This document shows, one piece after another, positions 1-7,748 of a stretch of 48,533 nucleotides of DNA. Numbering within the stretch: position 1 is the stretch's first letter; each line of letters opens with the position of its first letter. The position numbers were made by a program, and so were the translations under genes. The notes under the pieces are model-generated. The model saw only the letters and a list, made by a program, of their open reading frames with translations, ran no database searches and was not told where the DNA came from. This DNA is from Eubacterium sp. (lineage in GTDB: Bacteria > Bacillota > Clostridia > Oscillospirales > Ruminococcaceae). The stretch is taken from assembly GCA_022511265.1 (NCBI GenBank), contig JAFLRX010000017.1, positions 1 to 48,533 on the forward strand, written 5' to 3'.

Positions 1-19
1 ATTTATGCTGTTCGATTAT

Positions 20-190
20 TGTGAATGGCGTATGCGCCATTCACAGTGCAAAATCGGGGACGGTGTCCCCGAAGCACAAAACGCAAAGTTTGAAAATGTA
101 AATTTTCAAACTTATTACCTCCAAATACAAGTGTATTGGAAATATTCTCAATCGCTCGGCACAGCCGGGTGTTGCCGCCTGCGGCGGCCA
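20..190. repeat. Array of five consecutive hairpins
   Basis: Five perfect or near-perfect inverted repeats follow each other: 20-45 (11-bp arms, TATG loop), 55-71 (CGGGGAC / GTCCCCG), 86-113 (12-bp arms, GTAA loop), 120-140 (TCCAAATACA / TGTATTGGA with one bulge) and 174-188 (GCCGCC / GGCGGC). The second is further enclosed by GTGC (46-49) and GCAC (74-77). Because the stretch is palindromic it is open in frames on both strands, but neither small frame has a ribosome binding site or a recognisable product. It may be a composite intergenic palindrome or the 3' part of a structured transcript. From 191 to about 320 the DNA is AT-rich and I see nothing else in it. Confidence 0.7.
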
Positions 191-321
191 TAATTCGAGC
201 TATCGGATTATGTAGTTGTTATTATTGTACCATAAATTTGCATAAAAATCAATAGTTTAAGGAAATTATTTAAGTTTGTTAATCAAAATTTGACAGCGAT
301 TGGCGAACCGACGGTAAATTA

Positions 322-350
322 TTGACATTGAGATGTTTTTATGATATAAT
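322..350 (+). promoter_or_regulatory. Consensus sigma-A promoter for the PAS-GGDEF gene
   Basis: TTGACA at 322-327 and TATAAT at 345-350 are separated by 17 bp, a perfect match to the housekeeping consensus. Transcription should start near 357, so any start codon at 322 lies inside the promoter and cannot be the real one. Confidence 0.85.
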
Positions 351-426
351 ATTACCACAATATTATAATGAATATATGGATGAAGTTAAAGCTATGCGTT
401 TTACGCCCGAAAAGATGAGGTTTGAG

Positions 427-2151
427 ATGAATACGACAGTGAATGAAAAGACCAAAACCAACGCATTCGTCGAGAGTGCATTGATCGACACCTTTTCCAA
501 GATATTAAGCGTGAATGTAAATACCGGAGAGTTTGAGGTGTTCAAAAACGACGGGCTTCTTGCCGAGGACGTACTTAAAGACGCTCCGGATATTTATTCT
601 TATATGAAAATGCTGATATCCAACGAGATAATCTATCCCGAGTATGCGACTACCTGCCGCAGATTTACCAACCCCGAATATGTGCGGAAAAGCGTTTTCG
701 GCGGAGAAAAGAGAATTGTACAGAGCTACAGACGCCGTACCGCCAAGGGCGACAAATGGGTCACCTTGACCGTCATCACAGGCAACGACTGCACCCCCGA
801 AAACCCGTATGTGCTGTTCACATGGCGCGAGGCGGATTCGGACTCTATAACGCTGCTTGACACGCTGCCTACCATTTCTTCGCTTTATGACAAGCTGATA
901 AGAATAAATCTTTCCAACAATACATACGAGCCGGTCATCGTAGACGCCGACGAGCAGGAAAGGCTGTCCGGCGGTGTCATCAATATGTATGAATGGTGGG
1001 CGGGCTATTCAAAGGACGGCAACATTGCCAATGAGGATATGGGCGAGTTCGGCACGCTGACCAGAACCGGCAGCCTGCAAAAGCGTTTTGCCGAGGACCC
1101 CACCCCTGTAAGCTTTCGCTATCGCAGAAAGCAGGGCGACGAGTTTCGCTGGGTACAGCTGGAGATAGCGCCCAGTGTCGAGTACAGCGAGGACAACCAG
1201 ATAATGCTGCTCTCCCTCAAGGACGTCCATGACGAGTACACCGAGCAGATACGCAGCCGCGAAGAGCTTATCGACAATATGAGCCGCGACGCGCTGACAG
1301 ACCTTTTCAACCGCCTTAAATTCAACAGGGATCTCGAAGCCCTCGCCAAAAGCGAAGGACCGCTGTTCACCTGTCTGTATATCGACGTCAACGGTCTGCA
1401 CGAGCTGAACAACCTGCTGGGCCACCAAAAGGGCGACGATATGCTCAGCTGCATCGCGGAGACACTTAAAAAGCATTTCCCGGACGAAAACATATACCGC
1501 ATAGGCGGCGACGAGTTTGTGGTGACCAGCACGCAGCTGTCCGGACACAGTATGGGACATATCATTGAAAATGTGCGCCGCGAGCTGCTGAAGGATAATT
1601 ATGAGATATCTATCGGTATCGCAAGCGGAGTATGCGATAAGAAGGCGGAAAAGATAGTCGCCGCGGCAGAGCTTGAGATGCGCAACGACAAGGCGGCGTA
1701 CTATATGCGGCACGGCGACCGCCGCAAAAAGCGTCAGATGAACGAAGAGCTGGAGCAGATGCTGGTAAAAAAGCACGACAGCGAGCGTTTCTTGGACATA
1801 ATCGCCCACCAGTTCTCAGGTGTATATCTTGTAGACCTTGCCACCAACATATCCCGTCAGATATACCTGCCGGAATTTTTCTCAAAGCTGCTGGAGGAGA
1901 CCGACGACTGCTTTGGCGACGCCGTACAGCTTTATGTAGAAAGATTTGTCAAGCCGGAGTACCGTGACCGGTTTGAACCGATACTGGACTATGACAAGCT
2001 GGACGAAATGCTTATCCGGGACGGTATAGTACAGTTTACTTTTCAGAAAACGGACGGCATCTGGATGAATGCCCGTATACTTGAGGTGGACAGAGAGAAA
2101 AACGCCAAGCCCGAAACTATATGGATCTTTGCCGAAGAGCAGCACAGATAA
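427..2151 (+). CDS. Cytosolic diguanylate cyclase with PAS-like flanking domains
   Basis: A 574-residue protein that should make cyclic-di-GMP from two GTP. I start it at 427 because GAGG at 417-420 sits six bases upstream and the promoter at 322-350 rules out the earlier frame-open starts; ATG at 376 or 394 remain possible. Two PAS-like sensory stretches (about residues 15-135 and 145-275) precede the GGDEF domain (about 288-410), which carries the intact active-site GGDEF at 360-364 and the substrate-side DVNGLHELNN segment. A third PAS-like stretch (about 440-560) follows it, an unusual position. No RxxD inhibitory site lies five residues before GGDEF. No signal peptide or membrane segment is visible, so it should act in the cytosol. 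A strong terminator follows, so it is a single-gene transcript. The GGDEF call is secure; the PAS assignment is by overall pattern only. Confidence 0.88.
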   Translation: MNTTVNEKTKTNAFVESALIDTFSKILSVNVNTGEFEVFKNDGLLAEDVLKDAPDIYSYMKMLISNEIIYPEYATTCRRFTNPEYVRKSVFGGEKRIVQSYRRRTAKGDKWVTLTVITGNDCTPENPYVLFTWREADSDSITLLDTLPTISSLYDKLIRINLSNNTYEPVIVDADEQERLSGGVINMYEWWAGYSKDGNIANEDMGEFGTLTRTGSLQKRFAEDPTPVSFRYRRKQGDEFRWVQLEIAPSVEYSEDNQIMLLSLKDVHDEYTEQIRSREELIDNMSRDALTDLFNRLKFNRDLEALAKSEGPLFTCLYIDVNGLHELNNLLGHQKGDDMLSCIAETLKKHFPDENIYRIGGDEFVVTSTQLSGHSMGHIIENVRRELLKDNYEISIGIASGVCDKKAEKIVAAAELEMRNDKAAYYMRHGDRRKKRQMNEELEQMLVKKHDSERFLDIIAHQFSGVYLVDLATNISRQIYLPEFFSKLLEETDDCFGDAVQLYVERFVKPEYRDRFEPILDYDKLDEMLIRDGIVQFTFQKTDGIWMNARILEVDREKNAKPETIWIFAEEQHR

Positions 2152-2170
2152 ACTGAAAACATACATGATA

Positions 2171-2213
2171 ACCGCCCGCGGACAGCGTTTCCGCGGGCGG
2201 TATGTATTTTTTT
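2171..2213 (+). terminator. Rho-independent terminator after the PAS-GGDEF gene
   Basis: An 11-bp GC-rich stem (2171-2181 with 2191-2201, ACCGCCCGCGG) and a nine-base loop are followed by a T-rich run at 2206-2213. Confidence 0.85.
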
Positions 2214-2233
2214 GACAAATTTATGTTCGGTTA

Positions 2234-2262
2234 TTGAATTTTTGTGAATTTTGTGCTATAAT
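2234..2262 (+). promoter_or_regulatory. Promoter of the sensory GGDEF / sugar-binding lipoprotein operon
   Basis: TTGAAT at 2234-2239 and TATAAT at 2257-2262 are 17 bp apart. The start point near 2269 leaves almost no leader before ATG 2273, which supports the later start at 2309 for the gene. Confidence 0.75.
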
Positions 2263-2308
2263 TTAATCAAGTATGAAGATAACACGTCAAAAGAAGGTGT
2301 TGTATTGC

Positions 2309-3793
2309 ATGTCAAAGCTTTTAAATAAAGCTGATAAGGGCGATAAAGATGTCAGACGGTTCAAGCTGGCAATGATATTTTATTATGCCGTTATAATAAT
2401 CGGGATAACGGTGTTTATTTCTTGGAATACGATAAAGGAAACCGATGACGTGCTTAAATCCAAAGTCAGCGAGCTTACCTCCGCGCTTAATGTTCAGATG
2501 AAAATGAACATCGACAGCTATCTTTCAAAGGTGGAAACAACGGCGACGCTTATCTTCGCCGAAAAAGACGCCTATATGTATGACGCCACCGACGAGAGCA
2601 ATGACGAATACGAGGCGCTGAACACCGAGAAATACATATCCGACAAGCTGTACAGCCTCTGCCTTATGGAGAACTTTGTGGATTTCAGTATAGTGTACAG
2701 AAACGACCATGTTGTCGGAAAGCTGTCCAACAATACGAAAGACCTGTTCGGCGACCGCCTTTATGAGGACCTTGAGGCGATGATAAACCGAGAGCGCACC
2801 CATGACGGCTGGCTGGCCGGCTATAACGGAAATTTCAACAGGATTTATTACGTTAAAAGAGTAAATGATAACGCCGTGCTGGTGACGTCATTTTATACCA
2901 GCGAATTGAAAAATGTGTTCGAGCATCCGGGCGGTATCGAGGATATAACGATACGCCTGATTGAAAAAGATAATGTAATGATATATTCCTCCGAAGAGGG
3001 AGAGACCGGCAATGTCATCGACAGCGATATACTTGAAAGGATAGCGGAAAATGACTCAGTGACGCTGATGGATGATGAGTATTTTGTTACTGTGAATCCC
3101 TGCGGAGATAACTGGAAGGTGATATGCTCCACGCCGACAGAGGTCATTCTGAAAGAGGGCGGAGATATCCAGCTTTATATTCTCACTATCGGAATCATTG
3201 CAGCGATAATCGCGATAATACTCAGTGTTATTCTTTCGTTCCTCATTTCGCGCTCAATGAATAAGACTGTTACTTCTCTCAGCAGAAAGGCGCGTACCGA
3301 CCAGCTGACCGGTATACTTAACAAGCGTTCGTTTGAGGTGATGGCGGACTCGGTACTTAAAACCGGAGACAGTGCCGCGTACCATGCGCTGATACTTATT
3401 GACGTGGATGATTTCAAGGGGATAAACGACCACTTCGGTCACGCGTTCGGCGACAAGGTGCTGGCGGCGATAGGCGAGATGCTGCGCAAGACCTTTAGGT
3501 CGGACGACCTTTTGGGACGTATCGGCGGCGACGAATTTTGCGTGCTGATGAATATAACGGCGGTGGAAAACGATGCCGACAGGTTAGAGGTCATTGATAA
3601 AAAATGCAGCGAGCTGTGCGCGGCGTTCAGAGAAAACAACGCGGGCGACAGCAACTGCAAGGTATCCGCCAGCATCGGCGTATCGGTATCTCCGACCAAC
3701 GGAACGTCCTTCGGCGAGCTGTACGACGCATCCGACAAGGCGCTGTATGCTTCTAAAGCAAACGGAAAGGATACCTTCACCATTTATAATTGA
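2309..3793 (+). CDS. Membrane diguanylate cyclase with extracytoplasmic sensor domain
   Basis: A 494-residue protein. ATG 2309 is chosen because AAGGTG at 2294-2299 precedes it by nine bases; ATG 2273 is nearly at the transcript start. TM1 spans about residues 18-38 and TM2 about 290-314, enclosing roughly 250 residues of probable dCache/PDC-type extracellular sensor. The GGDEF domain follows directly (about 325-494), with IGGDEF at 405-410 and the inhibitory site RSDD at 397-400 exactly five residues upstream of GGDEF, so product feedback inhibition is expected from what is known of this family. The next gene, 60 bp downstream without a terminator, is an orphan sugar-binding lipoprotein; both probably form one transcript. 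I infer the lipoprotein could present ligand to this sensor. The enzyme class is secure; the ligand is unknown. Confidence 0.9.
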   Translation: MSKLLNKADKGDKDVRRFKLAMIFYYAVIIIGITVFISWNTIKETDDVLKSKVSELTSALNVQMKMNIDSYLSKVETTATLIFAEKDAYMYDATDESNDEYEALNTEKYISDKLYSLCLMENFVDFSIVYRNDHVVGKLSNNTKDLFGDRLYEDLEAMINRERTHDGWLAGYNGNFNRIYYVKRVNDNAVLVTSFYTSELKNVFEHPGGIEDITIRLIEKDNVMIYSSEEGETGNVIDSDILERIAENDSVTLMDDEYFVTVNPCGDNWKVICSTPTEVILKEGGDIQLYILTIGIIAAIIAIILSVILSFLISRSMNKTVTSLSRKARTDQLTGILNKRSFEVMADSVLKTGDSAAYHALILIDVDDFKGINDHFGHAFGDKVLAAIGEMLRKTFRSDDLLGRIGGDEFCVLMNITAVENDADRLEVIDKKCSELCAAFRENNAGDSNCKVSASIGVSVSPTNGTSFGELYDASDKALYASKANGKDTFTIYN

Positions 3794-3853
3794 AATATCT
3801 GCTGAAATACATACACGTATTGATTTGAGTGAAAGGAGCGGGAGAATTAATAT

Positions 3854-5113
3854 ATGAAGATAAAAATGCTTTCCGCGTTATTGATATTTGCCCTTCTTTG
3901 TACAGGTTGTTCGGGCGAGTCAGTGGTTATTTCGCATATAGAACAGACGGAAATATCTCTATCCTGGTGGGGAAACGATGTGCGGCACGAATACACCCTT
4001 GCCGCCGTGGAAGAGTTTGAAAGGCTGCACCCTGAGATAAAGGTAAACTGCCAGTATTCCGAGTGGTCGGGCTATCAGCTGAGGACCAACGCGAGAATGG
4101 CGTCCAACACCGAGGCGGACGTAATGCAGATAAATTACGCCTGGATACAGCAGTACTCTCCCAACGGCGACGGATTTTATAATATCAACGATGTGCAGGA
4201 TTACATAGACCTCTCCAATTTCACCGAAGAAGACCTGGATTTCGGTATGCAAAACGACAAGCTGAACGCACTGCCTATCGCGCTGAATACCCAGACGGTA
4301 TATATCAACAAGACCATATACAACAGCTATGGGTTGGAGGTGCCGCAGACGTGGGAGGACTTTTTCGATGCCGCAAAGGTGATGAAGGGCGAGGTCTACC
4401 CGCTGTCAATGGTGTCAAAGTCAATGTATTTCTGCACCATAGCATATGCGGAGCAGCAGACGGGCAAGCAGTTTATGACCATTGACGGTCAGCTGATGTT
4501 TACCCCTGAGGATATACAGATAATGCTGGAGTTTTACTGCCGACTGATAAATGAAAAGGTCATGCCCCAGCCGGAGTATTTTGACAGCCTTAACGTGGCG
4601 GCCGGACAATATGCGGGGACGGTAGCATGGGTCAGCGACGCGTCCAGCCACTGCAACAAGGCTATCGACAACGGCTATGAGATCATACCGGCGAACTATC
4701 CCGCCCTACAGCCGTCACACGCAGCGGAGGGCTGGTACGCTAAGCCCGCGACCATGTACGCGATAAGCAAGAATACCGAGCACCCCAAAGAGGCGGCAAT
4801 GCTGCTGGACTTCTTGCTCAATTCCGATGAAATGGCGGTGCTTCAGGGCATCGAAAAGGGCGTGCCTGTCAGCGCGTCGGCAAGAGCCTGCCTTGAAGAA
4901 AACGAAATGCTGACGGGAATACAGTATGAGGCTTTTCTCAAGATGAACGAGTTCAGCGAAAAAATAGCGGTGGTAAGCCCGTACCTTGAAAACGATGATA
5001 TGATAAAAGAATTTCAGAGTGCCTGCAACGCCGTGCTGTATGATAAGGTCAGCGCGGAGGAGCAAGCGGCGGAGATATACGAAATATTCCGAGAGAATTT
5101 TTCGGGCAAGTAA
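3854..5113 (+). CDS. Extracellular solute-binding lipoprotein (sugar ABC type, orphan)
   Basis: A 419-residue protein with a lipoprotein signal peptide: charged MKIKM, a hydrophobic stretch and the lipobox LCTGC, so Cys19 should be lipid-anchored on the outer face of the membrane. The mature part has the family-1 sugar-binding pattern: SWWGNDVRHEYTLAAVEEF near the N-terminus, FERLHPEIKV-type text, a DVMQINYAWIQQY segment, and PQTWEDFFDAAK in the middle. Such proteins normally feed an ABC importer, but no sugar permease or importer ATPase lies anywhere in this window. The upstream neighbour is a sensory diguanylate cyclase in the same probable operon, so a signalling rather than transport role is a reasonable inference. 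GGAG at 3841-3844 lies nine bases before the start. A terminator hairpin follows at 5120-5153. Confidence 0.88.
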   Translation: MKIKMLSALLIFALLCTGCSGESVVISHIEQTEISLSWWGNDVRHEYTLAAVEEFERLHPEIKVNCQYSEWSGYQLRTNARMASNTEADVMQINYAWIQQYSPNGDGFYNINDVQDYIDLSNFTEEDLDFGMQNDKLNALPIALNTQTVYINKTIYNSYGLEVPQTWEDFFDAAKVMKGEVYPLSMVSKSMYFCTIAYAEQQTGKQFMTIDGQLMFTPEDIQIMLEFYCRLINEKVMPQPEYFDSLNVAAGQYAGTVAWVSDASSHCNKAIDNGYEIIPANYPALQPSHAAEGWYAKPATMYAISKNTEHPKEAAMLLDFLLNSDEMAVLQGIEKGVPVSASARACLEENEMLTGIQYEAFLKMNEFSEKIAVVSPYLENDDMIKEFQSACNAVLYDKVSAEEQAAEIYEIFRENFSGK

Positions 5114-5119
5114 AGAGAT

Positions 5120-5153
5120 CAGGGCGTGTTGATATTCGACACGTTCTGTTTTT
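5120..5153 (+). terminator. Probable terminator after the solute-binding lipoprotein
   Basis: CAGGGCGTGT (5120-5129) pairs with ACACGTTCTG (5139-5148) with two G-U pairs, followed by five T at 5149-5153. It separates the lipoprotein gene from the response regulator, whose own promoter I could not identify with confidence. Confidence 0.6.
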
Positions 5154-5178
5154 ATAGCACAAAGAGCGAGGTGAGCGT

Positions 5179-5847
5179 ATGCCGGAAATACTGATAACAG
5201 ACGATGACGTGCATATCAGCGCAATGCTGGAAGAAACGCTGACAAACAACGGATACACGGTACGCAGGGCGTTTTCGGGGACGGAGGCACTGCTTGTGTT
5301 GTCCCAAAGCAAGCCCGACCTGATATTGCTTGACCTTATGCTGCCGGGGCTGAGCGGCGAAGAATTGTTGCCGAAAATCAAAGATATACCCGTCATTGTA
5401 ATAAGCGCAAAGGCGGACGTGTCCGACAAGGTAGGGCTGCTGCTGGGCGGCGCTGCCGATTATGTTACAAAGCCGTTTGACATGGACGAGCTGTTGGCGC
5501 GGATAGCCGTGCAGCTGCGCAGCAAGGCAAATGCGGGAAATACCTCTGTGCTGTCTTATCGTGAGATAAAGTTGGACGTTGCTGCCCATACGGTAACGGT
5601 GGGTGACAGCGAGGTCAAGCTGACCCGCACCGAGTACGCGATATTAAAGCTGCTTATGCAAAACCCGGGACAGGTGGTGCCCAAGCTGACAATAATCGAA
5701 AAAATCAGCACAGACACCCCCGACTGCACCGAGGACTCGCTCAAGATACACGTCCACAACCTGCGCAAAAAGCTGAAAGCGGTATCAGGTAGGGAGTATA
5801 TTTCCTCGGTGTGGGGGATAGGGTTTATGCTGAATGAAGAAACTTAA
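5179..5847 (+). CDS. OmpR/PhoB-family response regulator
   Basis: A 222-residue two-domain regulator. The receiver domain (about 1-118) has the acidic pocket DDD at 8-10, the phospho-acceptor Asp52 in LLDLMLPG and Lys98 in YVTKPF. The winged-helix DNA-binding domain (about 125-220) shows the family text LTRTEYAILKLL and VHNLRKKL, and ends in the WGIGFML variant of the usual WGxGY. GAGGTGA lies just upstream of the ATG. The partner kinase is probably the histidine kinase at 7749-8633, separated from it by the ABC exporter genes. The four TCTTAAC repeats in front of the exporter operon are the obvious candidate binding sites. The arrangement resembles the regulators that control antimicrobial-peptide or bacitracin-type exporters; the inducing compound cannot be read from the sequence. 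Confidence 0.93.
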   Translation: MPEILITDDDVHISAMLEETLTNNGYTVRRAFSGTEALLVLSQSKPDLILLDLMLPGLSGEELLPKIKDIPVIVISAKADVSDKVGLLLGGAADYVTKPFDMDELLARIAVQLRSKANAGNTSVLSYREIKLDVAAHTVTVGDSEVKLTRTEYAILKLLMQNPGQVVPKLTIIEKISTDTPDCTEDSLKIHVHNLRKKLKAVSGREYISSVWGIGFMLNEET

Positions 5848-5865
5848 TTACGTATCTATGCTTGG

Positions 5866-5981
5866 ATAAATCGGAATTTGCAGCGTGCCGCTGCACCCAT
5901 TTGCGCCTTTATATAATTTGCGGCTGCGTAAGGCTTTGCGTGACGGCGCGTCGGAACGTTGCAATATAAATTCCGATTTAT
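5866..5981. repeat. 116-bp element bounded by 14-bp inverted repeats
   Basis: ATAAATCGGAATTT (5866-5879) is exactly matched by its reverse complement at 5968-5981. Inside lies a smaller palindrome GCAGCG-TGC-CGCTGC (5880-5894) and GC-rich text with two related GCGTAAGGC/TTGCG segments. There is no coding sequence. It could be a small non-autonomous mobile element or a structured RNA between the regulator gene and the exporter promoter. Confidence 0.55.
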
Positions 5982-6003
5982 ATTAACAAAGTTTCGCCGC
6001 AAA

Positions 6004-6061
6004 TCTTAACCAAATCTTAACGGTTATCTTAACCGTTTTCTTAACGGTTTTATGCTATAAT
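6004..6061 (+). promoter_or_regulatory. Exporter-operon promoter with four direct repeats (response-regulator sites)
   Basis: TCTTAAC occurs four times, with CTTAAC starting at 6005, 6016, 6028 and 6040, that is every 11-12 bp and so on one face of the helix. TATAAT follows at 6056-6061 and there is no good -35 box at the expected place, where the repeats run through instead. This is the layout of a promoter activated by an OmpR-type regulator bound in tandem over the -35 region. Confidence 0.8.
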
Positions 6062-6090
6062 GTTTTCAGCAACAAAGAGGAGGTCTGCAA

Positions 6091-7005
6091 ATGGACTATG
6101 TTCTGAAAACAAACGGATTGTGCAAGCAATACCGAAAATTCAACGCGCTGAACGGGCTGACGATGAATGTCCCGAAGGGCGCGATATACGGCTTTGTCGG
6201 CAAGAACGGCGCGGGTAAAACTACGCTGATACGCCTGATATGCGGCTTACAGCAGCCGAGCGGCGGAGAGTTCGAGCTGTACGGGGCGAAAAACACCGAC
6301 AAGGGCATTTACAATTCACGCAGAAGGACGGGCGCGGTGGTAGAGACGCCGTCGATTTACCTTGACATGACCGCGGAGGATAATCTGAAATACCAGTACA
6401 GGATATTGGGCATGCCGAGCTTTGACGGTCTGCAGGAGCTGCTGGAGCTGGTGGGACTGGGAAACACCGGCAAGAAAAAGGCAAAGCATTTCTCATTGGG
6501 TATGCGCCAGCGGTTGGGCATAGCGGTGGCACTGTGCGGCAGCCCGGATTTTCTGATACTGGACGAGCCGATAAACGGACTTGACCCGCAGGGTATAATC
6601 GAGATGCGCGAGCTGATATTAAAGCTGAACCGCGAGCGTCAGATAACGGTGCTTATCTCCAGCCATATACTTGACGAGCTGTCAAAGCTGGCGACGCATT
6701 ACGGCTTTATAGACGGCGGACGGATAGTAAGAGAGATGAGCGCGCAGGAGCTGGACGACGCCTGCCGCAAGTGCATGCGCATGACCGTCACCGACACAAA
6801 GGCGCTGGCTAGGGTGCTGGACGCCGACGGCATTGAATATAAGATACTGGACGGCACTACCGCCGATATTTATGCCAAGCCGAAATTTTCGCAGCTTGTC
6901 GCAAGGCTGGCAGAACAAGACTGCGAAGTTATCACGGTAACAGAGCATGACGAAAGCCTGGAAAGCTTTTATATGTCGTTGGTGGGAGGTGTCGAGCATG
7001 ACTAA
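6091..7005 (+). CDS. ABC exporter ATP-binding protein (BcrA/antibiotic-type)
   Basis: A 304-residue ATPase with Walker A GKNGAGKT near residue 38, signature SLGMRQR near 137, Walker B FLILDEP near 156, and the switch histidine in LISSHILDEL. The C-terminal 80 residues form the extra domain seen in bacitracin/lantibiotic-type exporter ATPases. GAGGAGG sits ahead of the ATG. Its stop overlaps the start of the permease by eight bases (6998-7005), so the two are translationally coupled and should form one complex in the membrane. Expression is probably driven by the repeat-bearing promoter at 6004-6061. The most likely job is export of, or protection from, a peptide or envelope-active compound; the substrate is an inference from the family and the linked two-component system. 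Confidence 0.92.
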   Translation: MDYVLKTNGLCKQYRKFNALNGLTMNVPKGAIYGFVGKNGAGKTTLIRLICGLQQPSGGEFELYGAKNTDKGIYNSRRRTGAVVETPSIYLDMTAEDNLKYQYRILGMPSFDGLQELLELVGLGNTGKKKAKHFSLGMRQRLGIAVALCGSPDFLILDEPINGLDPQGIIEMRELILKLNRERQITVLISSHILDELSKLATHYGFIDGGRIVREMSAQELDDACRKCMRMTVTDTKALARVLDADGIEYKILDGTTADIYAKPKFSQLVARLAEQDCEVITVTEHDESLESFYMSLVGGVEHD

Positions 7006-7741
7006 TGTTTTATATGCCAATTTCGGCAGACTGTTTAAGTCTAAGATATTCTATTACGGCATTGTGCTTGTCGCGGTGCTTGAAGTTCTCGCGGTTTTTA
7101 TTATGAAAGGCGACGGCGAAAACATATCCGGCATGGTAACATTGCCGCTGATAGTATTTCCGATAATATTATCCGCTTTGATAGGACTGTTGACTTCGCC
7201 GGAGTTTTCTCACGGCACGATAAGAAACAAGATGATCGTAGGACACAGACGGACGGGTATATATGCCGCGCAGCTGATAAGTATGTCGGTAATGACGCTT
7301 ATCTGTTATGCGGTTTATGAGATAATTGTTTTTACGGTAGGGGCTGCGGTGCTTGGCACCGAGGGCGTATCTCCGGACGCCGTTGCCGCCGCGCTGGCCA
7401 TAATGGCGGTTTTGCTTATAAGCAACACCGCGTTCTCGCTGTTTGTCTGTATGGTGGTACACGGCAGCAAAAGCATAGCGCTTGTTTTGATACTGCAATA
7501 CGGCATGATGTTTGTCGGCGTAATGTCGGAAATGACGGGCGAAATACCTACCCTTAAAGAGTCTGCGGCATTTGCGGTCATAGACGTAATTGCGAAATTT
7601 GTACCGCAGGGATATTTCACCTCGCTGAATATTTTTGCCGTGCCCGAAAACCCGTGGCAGCCGATACTGTATTCCGTAGTATTCGGCGCGGCGGTGACGG
7701 CGCTTGGCGTGCTTGCTTTCAAAAAAACCGATATGAAATGA
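6998..7741 (+). CDS. ABC-2 type permease of the two-component-linked exporter
   Basis: A 247-residue integral membrane protein with about six hydrophobic segments (for example residues 19-36, 44-66, 95-120, 130-155, 160-180 and 220-242). I start it at ATG 6998 because GGGAGG at 6984-6989 precedes it by eight bases; the frame is open further upstream but lies within the ATPase gene. It belongs to the ABC-2/BcrB-like permeases that pair with a separate ATPase, here the gene it overlaps by eight bases. The sensor kinase gene follows seven bases after its stop, so sensing and export genes share one transcript. It lacks the very long extracellular loop of BceB-type permeases, so it should not itself be the peptide sensor. 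Confidence 0.88.
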   Translation: MTNVLYANFGRLFKSKIFYYGIVLVAVLEVLAVFIMKGDGENISGMVTLPLIVFPIILSALIGLLTSPEFSHGTIRNKMIVGHRRTGIYAAQLISMSVMTLICYAVYEIIVFTVGAAVLGTEGVSPDAVAAALAIMAVLLISNTAFSLFVCMVVHGSKSIALVLILQYGMMFVGVMSEMTGEIPTLKESAAFAVIDVIAKFVPQGYFTSLNIFAVPENPWQPILYSVVFGAAVTALGVLAFKKTDMK

Positions 7742-7748
7742 GGCGTTG

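Noticed and set aside
5-193. Two small opposite-strand open frames of about 62 codons at the left edge
   Set aside because: They exist because the DNA is palindromic; no ribosome binding site and no protein-like composition.
322-426. Earlier TTG/ATG starts for the PAS-GGDEF gene
   Set aside because: The consensus promoter covers 322-350, so TTG 322 is upstream of the transcript start; ATG 376 and 394 lack a good ribosome binding site compared with 427.
1009-1809. Minus-strand open frame of 266 codons within the first GGDEF gene
   Set aside because: No motif or ribosome binding site; the plus-strand GGDEF protein explains the region.
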